Notes under the pieces: generated by a model
Told to the model about the DNA's origin: nothing
The model's input: only the letters and a program-made list of their open reading frames with translations
The model's database searches: none
Part shown: positions 23,112 through 34,199 of the stretch, one piece after another
Layout of the letters: each line of letters begins with the position of its first letter
Position numbering within the stretch: the stretch's first letter is position 1
Origin: Nematopogon swammerdamellus
Taxonomy: Eukaryota > Arthropoda > Insecta > Lepidoptera > Adelidae
Assembly (NCBI GenBank): GCA_946902875.1
Contig: OX336351.1
Span: forward strand, 4,027,761-4,091,760
Length of the DNA: 64,000 bases
Reading direction: 5' to 3'
Translations under genes and position numbers: made by a program

Positions 23112-23375
23112 TTTCACAGTTTTTTTAGTAATTTTTATTTGCTATTAATGTACTCGGCGGAATCGCTCGGCCTTCGGCCTCGCGATTCCGCCTCGCTTTC
23201 CAATCCGATCTTGACCAAAAAAAAATGGGACCACCTTGGAGCTAGACTGAACCGAACACAGAAAGAATCATCGAAATCGGTTCACAATTGGGGAAGATAT
23301 TGCTGAAAATACATAAAAAAATAAAATACATACAGCCGAACATAGAACCTCCTCCTTTTTTGAAGTCGGTTAAAA
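23112..23375. mobile_element. remainder of hairpin element
   Basis: GTACTCGGCGGAATCGCTCG, GGCCTTCGGCCTCGCGATTC and the GAACCTCCTCC...AAGTCGGTTAAAAA end match the copy at 59620-59830 in reverse. This type is widespread in Lepidoptera. Class not resolved. Confidence 0.65.
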
Positions 23376-24535
23376 AACCTATTATTGAGAACGTTTTCCG
23401 GAGCATTTTAAAATTTAGAACATGTAACGGTCGCAGGCACTTTGTTCAATTCGAACTACTTCGCTTCCATTTTTTAATGTTTAGACTCTTGCAAACAAAA
23501 CTATCCCTAATTTTGGCCACATACTGAACGATTTGTATGACATGTGGTATACCGTTGGAAAGGGCGTAAACTAGCAAACTTTTTAAAAGAAAACGAAGCT
23601 CTCAATTGCTGTCAGTATTTTATTTTATTAATTAAGAAATTAAGATCAAGGTCATATTTTTACTCGTCCTCGGGACTTTGGGAGGTCATAAGTCCTTTTC
23701 ATGGTATTAACTTCATCAAATGATATTTTTCATAGAACAAGGATACATCGTAAAATCAAATAAATTTTATTTCGTACAGAGATAAACAAAAAAGTTACAA
23801 GAGGTGAAAGCTGAGATTTTGGTAATTTTCAAAAATAAAAATAAAAAATCGTATCTCGATACCACGTGACACCTGACAAAAGGTGTCTTAGGTCAAAACC
23901 TTGCAAATGACCTCACATACCTACAAAAAAAATTTGTCGGTTGATGTGCCGAACACCCTAGTTACGTATATTAAAAAAATATCTGACGACGACAATAGGT
24001 CGAAATAAAATAATGAAAAATATGTGTTTTTCAAATTTGTGTAACGTACATAATATATATATATTTAAAATAACTATTTGTATGTGCAAATGTAAATATT
24101 TTATTCTTTATTCTTACTCTCTGACTTACTATTTATTATTATTACATGTCGCGCTTTCCATAAAAAAAAACATTAAATTCGCCTTTCGTACATAGTTTTA
24201 ACGGTGTTCAATAAAAATATTTTTATGATTTAATTTCATTGGGCTACCTGAACAGTGAGTTGGAACGAAAAAAGAAAAAAATGGAAACAAAACAGCCCAC
24301 CGGCCAGTTTAGATGACAGAGCTTTACGCACGAGATGTTTTAAAGAGTTCGTTATTTCAGCCGTGCTCACTTATGTATTAAGTAAAATATAATTTCAAAA
24401 TTATATAAAATTGATTGAAAACACTATGTACCTACCTATTTACCTACATGCATACGAGTATAACTATACTATAACGTTGTCAAGAAAAACTTTATTGATA
24501 CACTGGTAATTAATAAAAACCAATAAAAAAATAAA
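23376..24535. other. no gene seen
   Basis: AT-rich. Polyadenylation-like strings but no coding blocks with splice sites. Confidence 0.4.
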
Positions 24536-24539
24536 AAAA

Positions 24540-24745
24540 TTACAACAGATTAAAATCAAAGTAAAACACAATTAAAATAAATAACTCCTCCATTGGGAAG
24601 GTTAAAGCGGTCCCATGAACCGAAGCAGCGTTCCCCCGCTGAATGGCCAAGGTTATCTTTTGAGTTGGGAACGTTCTGGCACGGCGGTCTCCGGACGACT
24701 CCATAAGCAGTTTTCCTAACTGCTTCACCAGTTCTTTCACCTAAA
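24540..24745 (-). mobile_element. retroposon fragment family H
   Basis: The minus strand encodes QLGKLLMESSGDRRARTFPT and AIQRGNAASVHG, the same tail as at 43624-43850 (QLGKLLIEKSGDRRAKSFF, IQRGNAASVLG) and 56840-56943 (IALAIQRGNAASVLGTLRG). Confidence 0.75.
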
Positions 24746-24754
24746 CTGTAGGTC

Positions 24755-24945
24755 CCTTCACTTCTTAATAGGCGGTAGGCTCAAATTGTAGCCGACTGGG
24801 TTGATACCACCATACTGGATGTAAGAGGGCCGCATAGCAGCCTCGGTTGTGTTCTCCTCTAGTCCAGTATAGCCAGCAATTCAGGGAAGTCTCCGGTATG
24901 GCACCCTCCAACTCAGCCACCCATACCGGATTACATAAAAATTAC
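24755..24945 (+). mobile_element. SINE family B copy
   Basis: TAGGCGGTAGGCTCAAATTG ... CTCGGTTGTGTTCTCCTCTA ... AACTCAGCCACCCATACCGG, ACATAAAAA tail. It has an internal deletion relative to 9315-9568. Confidence 0.85.
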
Positions 24946-25052
24946 TATACAAATTTTTATATTTGAAAAAATATATAGGTGTACTACATGCCTTTCCTTT
25001 AAAATATACTTTAATTAAAAATTTATCTTCACATTTACCTACCAGGAAGTAC

Positions 25053-25330
25053 CTAAATCAAACACAATCCTCTCCTTTCTTCTCGCTCGGCCTCTCGAAG
25101 TGCTAGCAGCAAAGAGAACATCGAGTCCTCCTGACTCACCACAACAAACACCAACAAAGACGAGAGGACGACGCAAGGAACAAAAAGATTGTCGCCTTTG
25201 TAAACGGCCGGCGGTGAGCCAACAGAAGCAAGGAAGATGCGGGCGGGATGAGTAACCGGCAGGAATCTGCGACGTTTAATTTCAGCCAAGTGGCTTTGCT
25301 TGCATACATACATACACAGCGCAGCGCACG
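25053..25330 (-). other. open minus-strand block, unrecognised
   Basis: The minus strand stays open over about 117 codons including KRRRFLPVTHPARIF and SVGSPPAVYKGDNLFVPCVV. No family recognised. It directly abuts a family C repeat, and the frame runs into that repeat, so a transposon origin is likelier than a host gene. Confidence 0.3.
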
Positions 25331-25349
25331 CTGCATTCTGACAATAGAG

Positions 25350-25645
25350 GTAAGCAGAGTAATCGGTGTTGTGCTGCAAGAAATTCGGTAAATTACAGCA
25401 CAACACCGGCCACCACGGTTCGCAAAGTATTCGGACAAGATAAACTATCAGGCAGCAAGATAGGCATAAAGATCTGCTGCGTGACTCAGTGGAAGGGCTG
25501 TGTCGTTATTAGAGGTAAGCCTGTCGCCCTTTACCATGGCATCTCGTACTTATCCTCGTACTTATCTCTCAGTCGCCTTTTACGACATGCACGGGGAGAG
25601 ATGCAGTGGCGCTATTCTTTTTAAGTTTCGGCCCCACAAGTGGTT
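25350..25645 (-). repeat. dispersed repeat family C copy
   Basis: Matches 218-514 end to end: GTAAGCAGAGTAATCGGTGT ... GGCCACCACGGTTCGCAAAG ... GTCGCCTTTTACGACATGCA. Confidence 0.85.
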
Positions 25646-25989
25646 TCATAGCGACGGTCGTCCTGATCACAGTTTAGAGAATTGGTGATCAAAACGTTGT
25701 CGCTAAAATTCTTATCAACCAACTTACAGCAATAATAGTATCGATTAAGTAATATGTGGTATCGCACCACACAGTGTTACGCGAGATTCTTAAGTATTCA
25801 ACTTTATCCTTTAATTAAATTCAACTTTATCCTTTAATTAAATAATCTAGTAAGCGTAAGTATGGGGTTAATTATTTTTAACTAACTATAATACTTGTAT
25901 TATAAGGTACTCGGCTAAGGGGACTGCACTAGTGAGGCCGAGGTCAAAGAGTATATAATTTCGGACAACCAATAATCTTGGAAAATATA

Positions 25990-26247
25990 CAGGGTGTTTG
26001 ATGACTATAGGTCATATCATAAAGCAAACCAGGTACTCCTGAGCCTATTTGGAGCAAAAAAGTTAAATGACATTTTGTTCTACGGTGAACTTTTTTTTTC
26101 CATAGAAAACTAAATAATTTTGTATGGAAAAAAATAAAAAAAAGTTCACCGTAGAACAAAATGTCATGTAACTTTTTTGCTCCAAAAAGCGCCAGGAGTA
26201 AGTACCTGGTTTGCTTTATGAATGACCTATAGTCATCAAACACCCTG
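25990..26247. mobile_element. 258-bp mariner-type foldback MITE
   Basis: TA flanks (25988-25989 and 26248-26249). Ends CAGGGTGTTTGATGACTATA and complement. Almost the whole element is complementary (GTTCACCGTAGAACAAAATG matched in both arms), leaving a short AT-rich centre. Confidence 0.88.
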
Positions 26248-26249
26248 TA

Positions 26250-26985
26250 TAATGCAGAAAAACCTCAAAATACGAAATTTCAAAATCCCCTACTGGCGTT
26301 TTCCCGCTAGTCAAGTGAGTAAAACAACGCAAACTTATTAAATTATTATATCTAATCTAATGTGCGTGAATTTTTTATTATTATTAATATATTTTTATTT
26401 TAAATGATTAAAAATAGAATTACAATATTTTGTTTATTTATTTGGAAAATCCTTTTTCATATACATTTCTGAACCATTGATGTTCTCACGTTTATGTTGA
26501 AGTCATTTACAGAAATTAATGTACAAAAATTGATGTGCGACAGTGCCGTGAAACAAAGAAGTTAATACAACATACAGTTATTATAAAATGAAATAAAAAA
26601 AGAAGAAGAATAAATAAACAATGTATATAGAGAAATAATGAAATGTTTAACCTATTCGAAATAATGACTAAAAATTTAATCTTCACAAAAAATTATTCAC
26701 ACGTTCATGGTGTTCAAATAATAACGATGTCTGGAAATACACTTTGATTACCTAACTTGTCCTAAAACGATAACCTGGTTAGCGTATTTTTAATCGCAGT
26801 CAGGCTTTCGAAATATCTGATTAATTGACGCCTATATCCAAAGTTTAAGAACAGGCACTTGTGTGTAAACACACCAAAACGGAGCTGATAAAATGCAGGG
26901 TCAATGCACGGGTGACACAAATCTATTTTATCCGCGAACTCTGGAAGCTACTTATATATATTTTTTTTCTTTCGAATTATAAAAC
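26250..26985. other. no gene seen
   Basis: Strongly AT-rich. Nothing recognisable. Confidence 0.4.
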
Positions 26986-27183
26986 GGTACCACCGCACTG
27001 AATGAAACGTCGGTCGAATCGAAACGGCTATGTAAAGTTTGTGTTTTCCGTCTAGTTTAGTGTAGCCGGCACGACCAAAGGGGGAAGCACTGACATGGCA
27101 CCTAGCTCACCCCGTGTTATGGGCTGACATCACGGATGTTGTAGGTGATGTAGCCAACCGTGTCAGTTTCCATAAAAAAAAAG
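26986..27183 (+). mobile_element. SINE family A copy (5'-truncated)
   Basis: GGTACCACCGCACTGAATGA ... GTCTAGTTTAGTGTAGCCGG ... AACCGTGTCAGTTTCCATAA and A tail. Confidence 0.9.
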
Positions 27184-27350
27184 TGTCTTTGTATTTTTCC
27201 TGTAAATTCGTTCTAAAAAGTTAACCTTAACAATGAATACGTTCATTGAGCAAACTACACACAAGTACTGGACAACTAACAGTAAAGTAAAGTGCAGTAC
27301 GCATATGTAACTACAACAAAAATAAAATATAAATCAACAATTCTAACATA

Positions 27351-27794
27351 CAGGTTGTATCAGAATAGGTTTTCGAAACTTCAGGGTTCGAAAGGGGCCC
27401 ATATTTGAAGACATAAAGCTCTGAAACTTTTCCCAGATTCAATCATTTTACAGTACTTTTTGGCCAAAATCTATTCTTCAAGATTTGGTGGATGGTTAAC
27501 GTCCGCCTTTATTAAATAAAAAATAAATTCTAACTCATGAATAAAAATGGGTAGGTTGCATACATAACTAGTGCAATTGAACTGCGTGTAAGTAAATTCC
27601 AAAAAGAAAAAGAGGACTGAATTAGTTCACTGCATTCTCCAGTCTCACTGTCCATCGAGTTTTTATTACAATTTCCAACTTTTGTATGACTAAAAAAACA
27701 ATGGAATTTCGATTTGAGTGATAAGAATTTTTTTCTTCTAATAATGAGTACTTTCTATTCCTGAAGTTTCTCAAACCTATCCTGATACACCCTG
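27351..27794. mobile_element. 444-bp mariner-type MITE
   Basis: TA flanks at 27349-27350 and 27795-27796. Ends CAGGTTGTATCAGAATAGGT and CCTATCCTGATACACCCTG. Same family as 14705-15575. No transposase frame. Confidence 0.8.
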
Positions 27795-27799
27795 TATAT

Positions 27800-27965
27800 T
27801 TCTTCCCAGGTACAGTCTCCAGTCCTTCAAGAGGGGCGTGAATGGGCACCTGTCAGGCCAGCATGGCATTCGCAACCCCCTCTCTGCATATGACCGAATG
27901 TCCATGGACGTCGTTAAACACCTTTGGGGTGGCGCGGGCGCCATATGTCGAACTTTTGACACTTG
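27800..27965 (-). mobile_element. retroposon fragment family G
   Basis: The minus strand carries VFNDVHGHSVICREGVANAM, relative of 22520-22735. It lies directly beside the MITE. Confidence 0.6.
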
Positions 27966-28049
27966 TAACATGCTGAATATGTATGAATACCTCATTAAAC
28001 CCAAAAAATATTTTGAAAAAAATTATTGTTATTTTGCTTAGGAACAATT

Positions 28050-28660
28050 TTCACCTCTCGCAATCTATTTTCTGTGAATTTTACAGTTTTCCTACACAGG
28101 TAACTTGGTATTCCTAGTACTAATAGGTAATAACAATGGAATGCAGCCAAATTCGACATATAGGTGAGATACCTTGAAGGAAAAATATTAACAATGTTTA
28201 ATTTGACTAATCATACGTGGACTTCGAAAAAACTTGTAAATAGAGTCATTATCTAAAGAGATAATGAATACTGTTTTTCGTGGTATGGTGTCATGGATGA
28301 CGCAACACTGACACGACTATTTCAGAACTTTTGTAGAGGAGAAATATGTCTCCGGAGATCGTCGCTTCAGTGGATACGCCAGCCAGAGATTGTAGTTGGC
28401 TATCCAGCGCGGGAACGTAACTGGGGGCAATGTGTACGGTCTGCGGCCTCTCGGAGGACAGAATGGAGGAGGTATTTCTTTTGTAGTGTTTAGGGCTTAG
28501 GGTTTTTATTTTGTTAATTATACACAAATAAATTCATTTTATGGATTATTAAGTTAGGTTATTTTTATATTAAACCTGCATTTTACAGTTATTTTATAAA
28601 TATTAATAAAAGTATTAGAATGCGTTGAACATATTGCATAGATTTTTTATTTTATAATGT
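28050..28660. other. no gene seen
   Basis: Short frames only. 28290-28490 is moderately GC-rich with no family match. Confidence 0.35.
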
Positions 28661-28664
28661 ATAT

Positions 28665-29026
28665 AGAAACTGACACGTTTGGTTACATCACCTACATCCG
28701 TGATGTCAGCCCATAACACCGGATGAACTAGGTGCCATGTCAGTGCTTCCCTCCATTTCATGTCGGCTACACTGAACTGGACGGAAAGCACGAACTATTT
28801 ACATAGCCGTTTCGACCGACGTTTCATTCAGTGCGGTGGTAGCGACCCGGGCGGGATGAACCCTACCACCTAGTAAGGTAAGAAGGGAAGGGACCTACAG
28901 TTTTAAGGTGAATCTGAACCACGGTCAGCCTCCAACGGCCGAGCGATCACCCATCCAAGTACTGACCGCGCTCAGGCTTGCTTAACAACAGTCGACCGAC
29001 CGCACCACTGAGCTACCGAGGCTGAC
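28665..29026 (-). mobile_element. full-length SINE family A with tRNA/5S-like head
   Basis: The tail side starts at about 28668 (GAAACTGACACGTTTGGTTA). The head on the minus strand has the tRNA-like A box (TAGCTCAGTGGT, 29003-29016), a 5S-rRNA-like stretch (CGGTCAGTACTTGGATGGGT, about 28948-28967) and a degenerate B box (about 28913-28922). Confidence 0.85.
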
Positions 29027-29094
29027 GGGTGCCATAATTTCATTAATATTACCTAATGGTCGGAAAAATTTTCTGAAAATTTCAGTTGGGTACA

Positions 29095-29400
29095 GTACCG
29101 AATGGGGCCGGTACTTAAAAAGAATAGCCCCACCGCACCTCTCACCGTGCATGTCGTAAAAGGTGACTAACGAATAAGGACAAGGTGACTTGCTAAAGGG
29201 CGACAGGCTAGCCACCGCTCAACTTGGCACGGTTCTTCCACCGAGTCACGCAGCATGTGCGTCTTCTTGCCTTACTTGCCGATTGATAGTTATCTTGTGC
29301 TAATACATTGCTAAGCATGGTGGTCGGTGTTGTGGTGTCATTTACAAGAGTACTTGAAGTACATCACCGATTACGCTGCTTACCCCGATTCTCGGGATAC
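29095..29400 (+). repeat. dispersed repeat family C copy
   Basis: GGGGCCGGTACTTAAAAAGA ... GACAGGCTAGCCACCGCTCA ... GGTGGTCGGTGTTGTGGTGT ... GATTACGCTGCTTACCCCGA. Confidence 0.85.
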
Positions 29401-29526
29401 AGCAGGGATTATGTATTTCAGTTGATGATGGAGCATTTGAGAAACGTTAATACTTAATTGAATTTTTATTTTTTTTTATATTTTGACTATCTGCGATCAG
29501 TCTCTAGCTAGACTATAACCAGGTGT

Positions 29527-29985
29527 GTGAAATGGTTAAGGCTTGGTGAGTGCACCCTCCATCGAAGATGCCTCGATTATATAGCTGGGTTGTTGAGCTT
29601 CTTGTCACAACTCCAGGATGTCTTGTCTCTTGAGCCTTTTCTCATACGGGAGTGTAGTAAGCTGTCCTGCCAGCTGGTTGGGGTGTTTTATGAGCCTTTG
29701 TTTATAGGCTTTGGTGACAGAAGCTATTTCTTCGTAGACTGTCGACATTTCGAGAAGCTGGTGCATTTCCGTGGTGGTTATGAACCACGGTGCGTTGGCT
29801 AGGCTTTTTAAGAATCCCTTTTTGAAGCCGCTGGATAATGCCCACATTGGAAGTGCTGGCACTGCCCCACAGCTGAAGTCCATAGGTCCAGATAGGTTTT
29901 ATTACAATTTTATACACTAGCATTTTTTTTATTACAATTTTATACACTAGCGTTTTCCAGCGAAAGTTTGGAATTTCTGCCAATC
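29527..29985 (-). mobile_element. Jockey-type LINE reverse-transcriptase C-terminus (broken)
   Basis: The minus strand encodes KIVIKPIWTYGLQLWGSAST and then, after a frame change, SLANAPWFITTTEMHQLLEM and AYKQRLIKHPNQLAGQL. This IWTYG-QLWG-SAS block is the Jockey-clade C-terminus. A 34-bp local duplication (YKIVIKKMLVYKIVIK) and frameshifts disable it. Confidence 0.88.
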
Positions 29986-29999
29986 AGCCAATAGAGATT

Positions 30000-31490
30000 T
30001 CTATAGCGTATGTTTGCTTAATTGAAAATAAATGTCAACATAAGTACTTACTTAGTGCTAATTATGCATGCCTAAATGTATAGAGTACTCATTAACTGTG
30101 CAGTGGAAAAGTGAGTTCAAAGAATTATGAAAGTGCTTAGAAGGCAGATGAGCCGTGTGCATCACCGAACACATCCGGGCCTTGCGCAAGTAGGAGAAGG
30201 TTTCAATCGGACAAGAAATCAACAATTATTAGTTATTGTAAAAACTAAACGGGACAAATTCAAGCGTAGTGTACTACCATACGAATGATGAATAAAGAAT
30301 AAAGAATATTACTACCTAGCTTTTTTCTAAAATATACTCGATTTAATAGCAAATCCCATTTAAGGAGGAAGCAAGACTCAAACTGTGCTACCCGAGCACT
30401 GATGATTGAAACACGAACCATATGCCGATGTAAATAGGTGCGAGATTCATTCTACTCGTGAGGTGGCTGATACGTCGCGCCGACGATGAACCTTTGCGCG
30501 AAAATCACACTATACTAGGTATATTAAATTAAATGTGTTGGAAAGATGAAAAAAAAAAGGTACCTACAGCTGCAATTCTCTTCTACAATTTTTTGGCTAC
30601 AATTACAATTTGTTTTTATTTATGGAGCATTCATAAGTTAGTTTTACTACACTCGAACATGTCGCATTTAGTTTTTTTTTTATCTGGTTGGATTACACCC
30701 ACGAAGAAGAGCCGGCAAGCAGGTTTTTTTTTACAATTATTTAATTATGTCAATGTTTTTGTGACTAACCACATTTAATATAAACAGCTTAAAGTTATCG
30801 AAAATATAGTTTGAGAGCAAGACTATCAATATTTCAGAGAGTTCTGACTACAAAAGAGTTAGTAAAGGAAGTGTTTATTGTGTAAAGAGTCTTTGTCAAA
30901 ACTCTGATCCGAAATTTCTATCATCTCTATTTTTCTGTTTTAAATAAAGCAGATTACAAATTATTTTCCCAACTAAACACAACCCTGGGGTTGATTTTGA
31001 GAATAATTATGTTGGTACCTACTTGAGAACCAGGATGCTTATATTTATTTTCCTGCAAAATGGGGCAGCATGTTTACAAATTGTGTGTATACCTAGGTAT
31101 ATTGTAAGATCTCACAATACATTTACAATAAATAATGGTAAAAATAAATCTTTTGGCCCTGGTTACCAAGTGAAATCATGCCTCGTCAGCTGAGTGACAA
31201 AAAAAACCATATCGAAATCGGATACGTCGTAGTTGAGATAAGTGGTCACGGACAATCAAACAAGATAGCATGGCTAATGAGAACATCCTATCCTAGCTGC
31301 TTGTGTACCCGGGGGCTAACAGATTGCTGTAAATATTTCTTCCAAATGCGCTCTCAAAGCTAAGCGAAGTAGCGCAACAATACGAATACATAAATACAAA
31401 TCGGTGTATTTTCAGTCATGAGATAATTCATATATCCTGTATCTTCCGGCGCGCCCGGAGCATTGATGGATGACACTTTAGAGACACTCA
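30000..31490. other. no gene seen; possible Fem-1 first intron
   Basis: AT-rich, without recognisable repeats or exons. On the minus strand this would lie within intron 1 of the Fem-1-like gene. Confidence 0.4.
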
Positions 31491-31491
31491 C

Positions 31492-31551
31492 TTTGAGACG
31501 AGTCAGGTTGCCGTCGCGTGCGGCATTGTACACCGCCGTTTTGAAGTCCAT
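31492..31551 (-). CDS. Fem-1: Fem-1 A/C-like ankyrin protein, first coding exon (partial gene)
   Basis: Read on the minus strand, the exon encodes MDFKTAVYNAARDGNLTRLK and is followed by GTGAGT, a near-consensus donor, in phase 0. The ATG is preceded by CAGCAGCT and followed by G. This matches the N-terminus of Fem-1A/C proteins (MDLKTAVFNAARDGKL in vertebrates), substrate receptors of CUL2 ubiquitin ligases that recognise C-terminal degrons through ankyrin repeats. No further Fem-1 exon was recognised at lower coordinates, so either the first intron exceeds 31 kb or later short exons were missed. The frame is open upstream, but the family start is MDFK. This could also be an isolated fragment. 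Confidence 0.7.
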
Positions 31552-32160
31552 AGCTGCTGGGTTCGTTCTCCCTTTTCTATTCCTCCACTCTTCTTCAGTC
31601 CACCACACTCGGCACCCCGCACCACACTTTCATACAAAATCTCGGTTTCCACTGCCCGCAGCACCGAGACGTGAAATGCATGCAGTACGCGAAACTCATC
31701 CAATTACACTTCCAGAAATCTGCCTCGTTCTTTCTCTCGTCCGAATCGAGAGCGAGCGACGGTTAGATCAGTGCACTAGAGGAGCGCGACGTTCACGCGA
31801 AGCGAACGGTGCAGAGCGAGCAGCTGCGGCGCGCGACTGCCATTTTACCTATATTTTGCTATAACTGTTATTTTGTTTTTTAAACAAGCGCGTGGATTCT
31901 AGTCCGCGCATACCAACAATTGCTGTGTTCTAGCGACCTGAACATAGTTTTGTCTGTTGCATTGCAACTTGCAAGCAGCGTCCGACAGCTGTCAAAGCGT
32001 TCCAGAGTCGCGTTTTACCGTTTATTTAGATTTGGGTATTTGGGCTGGGCAGCACTCAAAATCTTTGCTCAAAACGCTAGCTGTGTGTGACGCTAGCCCC
32101 CGCACTCCTCGGTGCTCTTGCTTGAGTGTGTAGATTCCGTCTCACGTATAGTGCCCGGGA

Positions 32161-32281
32161 CGGATCTCGGCGTGTCGTCGCCGCAGCGGGCGACCCGCCA
32201 CGCGAATAAACTATACAAGTACGGTGCGGGTGCGAGGGAGAACACCGACGAACCGCTGCGGCGGCGACACGCCAAGATCCG
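32161..32281. repeat. GC-rich hairpin 1 in the divergent intergenic region
   Basis: Arms 32161-32189 and 32253-32281 match at 27 of 29 positions (CGGATCTCGGCGTGTCGTCG). The loop is about 63 nt. Confidence 0.85.
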
Positions 32282-32297
32282 CCCCGCGCATTATAAT

Positions 32298-32367
32298 AAG
32301 AAGTCCCGCGGCAATAAGTGGAAGTGTAGAGTCCGTCTCACTTCCACTGATTGCCGCGGGACTTCTT
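32298..32367. repeat. hairpin 2 in the divergent intergenic region
   Basis: Arms 32298-32326 and 32339-32367 match at 28 of 29 positions (AAGAAGTCCCGCGGCAATAA) with a 12-nt loop. Confidence 0.9.
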
Positions 32368-33016
32368 TCTTGAGACGAAGGTATGATACCAACATAACGG
32401 CGAAGGGAACTTTTAAATGAAATGCTCTTTACAGTCGCCGCGCCGTAGCGTCAAACGATCTATTTACGTTACTAAATAGTCTTTTTTTTGTAGGGGTAAG
32501 TGACAGTGTTAGTTCAAGGTGCTAAAAGAGTATTAAAAATAACCAGGGTTAATATTATAGACGATGCGTCGCTACGCGACGACGTCGACACGACGCGTTG
32601 TCTATCGTCTCGCGTTTCACCCGTACACGCGTACGTTAGTATATTACCTCCTTAGTCTGTGGTGTTGTTACCAGAAATCGAAGTCTATCTGTTATTTTAT
32701 TAGTGAGCAAGTCTTCCTAAAATTCAATACATAAAGTAAAAAATAAGTAAGTACCTACCTACCTTATAGGCATTATACATAATTTTCTTTTGCAGCGTTA
32801 TTTTCCCCTAGTGTAAGGAAATATTCAAAATTGAAAACCCTAATGTTGTAGCAGCCAGCGCCCTCGCACAAACGTCATCCATGTTCATTTCAAGCCTTGT
32901 CGCTCTATACGCAAACCGGCACATGAAAGAACTAAGGAATCGGATTTTGGCCTGCCTGCGCGATCAGCTGTTTCGCGCGCTTGTTGTCGACCATTGTCCG
33001 TCCACCCACATGTGTA

Positions 33017-33306
33017 CGAAACGAAACGTAACAAAAACGACATGCACCGCCTCAACATTAGGTTAGGGTTAATATAGAGAAGATGCGTCGCGTAGCGACT
33101 AGCGACACATCTTCTATAAATTAACCCTGGTTATTTTTTTAAACCACCTAATCTCACACATACTTTACACACACACCCTTACATATACATAACAAACCAC
33201 ATAATCCCCCTCCCCCTTCCCCATTTCCCCTACGCCGCACCTTCTCTATGTTAACCTTTAACCTAATGTTGAGGCGGTGCATGTCGTTTTTGTTAGGTTT
33301 CGTTTC
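33017..33306. mobile_element. TIR element, inverted ends of about 50 bp
   Basis: CGAAACGAAACGTAACAAAA and ACGACATGCACCGCCTCAAC at the left are matched inverted at 33262-33306. An inner hairpin (AGAAGATGCGTCGC...) lies at about 33080-33117. Solo ends occur at 33740-33782 and at the window edge 63974-64000. Confidence 0.8.
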
Positions 33307-33312
33307 GAGCCG

Positions 33313-33436
33313 AGTGTTCACGACGACATCAAGTACGTCGGCGGAAAGCAGTGGTTCCGTACCGCTGAAGGCCGGGAGGACTGGAGGAAAATTGGAGAGG
33401 CTATGTCCAGCAGTGGGTGCTTACACGCTGACTGAC
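33313..33436 (+). mobile_element. RTE-like LINE C-terminal fragment
   Basis: CGACGACATCAAGTACGTCG ... CAGTGGTTCCGTACCGCTGA ... CACGCTGACTGACTGACTG. Abuts the TIR element. Confidence 0.8.
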
Positions 33437-33567
33437 TGACTGTTCACGAAAGGAGCCAAATGAGAAGAGTGGATCGGGGCCAATTCTCTGTCTCTCACTG
33501 ACAGTTGTCCTCCTAAGAAAGCCGAAAGCGAACCAAGGGAATCCGATATTTGTTTGGTCGTTTATGT

Positions 33568-33640
33568 GATTTCGTGGCTCAGTGGTAAGAGTGTAGGATT
33601 TGTATTTTTTGATCATGGGTTCGAATCCCTCAATTTTTTT
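33568..33640 (+). ncRNA. tRNA-like (degenerate tRNA/SINE head)
   Basis: GTGGCTCAGTGGTAAGAGTG resembles a tRNA A box/D arm, and GGGTTCGAATCCC at 33619-33631 is a perfect B box/T loop. The anticodon stem and acceptor stem do not close, and a T-run follows. It is a tRNA-derived SINE head or pseudogene, not a working tRNA. Confidence 0.55.
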
Positions 33641-34199
33641 TTGGTTTTTTTTCTTTTTTATGCAATGTTACGGTGTTTAAATTTTTTTAGGGTGTTTAGT
33701 TTTTTTTATAACCACCTAAGAATTATTTTCGGAAATACAAACGTAACAAAAACGACATGCGCCGCCTCAACATTAGGTTATTTTATCTGGTATTTTTTTT
33801 TTAAACCACCAAATCATCCCTCATACCACTTGCGCACGAAATCAAAGTTCCCGAAAATAAAGCTTTCTTAGGATTGCCAATTGTCAGTGAGAGACGGAGA
33901 ATTGGCCCCGAGCCATTCGTCAAAGGAGCCAGGAAGTTGCCAGGAAGTCTTTCAGGTGTCAAACCCATCTTCGAGCATCGAAGCAATAGCATTGCATTAT
34001 GAAGCTGAGCGGTCCGGCCGTATTAGTGCAGACCTATCTCTGTTTTTCAGTATTTAATGGACAAGGAAAAATCTTCAGAAGTGCGCGCGGGCTATCTTTT
34101 TTGGTGCTGCCATAATGAATGGATTTATGTTTGGTGCTCCGTGCTTGCTTCCTAACAAACGCCCCCATATACGTAGTAATCTATGTCCATCTCTTTCAC

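Larger units (their letters stand above)
31552..34199. promoter_or_regulatory. divergent intergenic region between Fem-1-like exon and gro
   Basis: Head-to-head spacing from ATG to ATG is about 3.06 kb. CpG-rich blocks lie at 31700-31850 (beside Fem-1) and near 32100-32370. The region also holds two hairpins, a foldback element (33017-33306), a LINE tail and a tRNA-like head, described separately. Promoter function for the Fem-1 side is inferred from position only. Confidence 0.4.

Noticed and set aside
33568..33640. Functional tRNA gene
   Set aside because: A and B boxes are present but acceptor and anticodon stems do not pair; followed by T-rich retroposon-like sequence.
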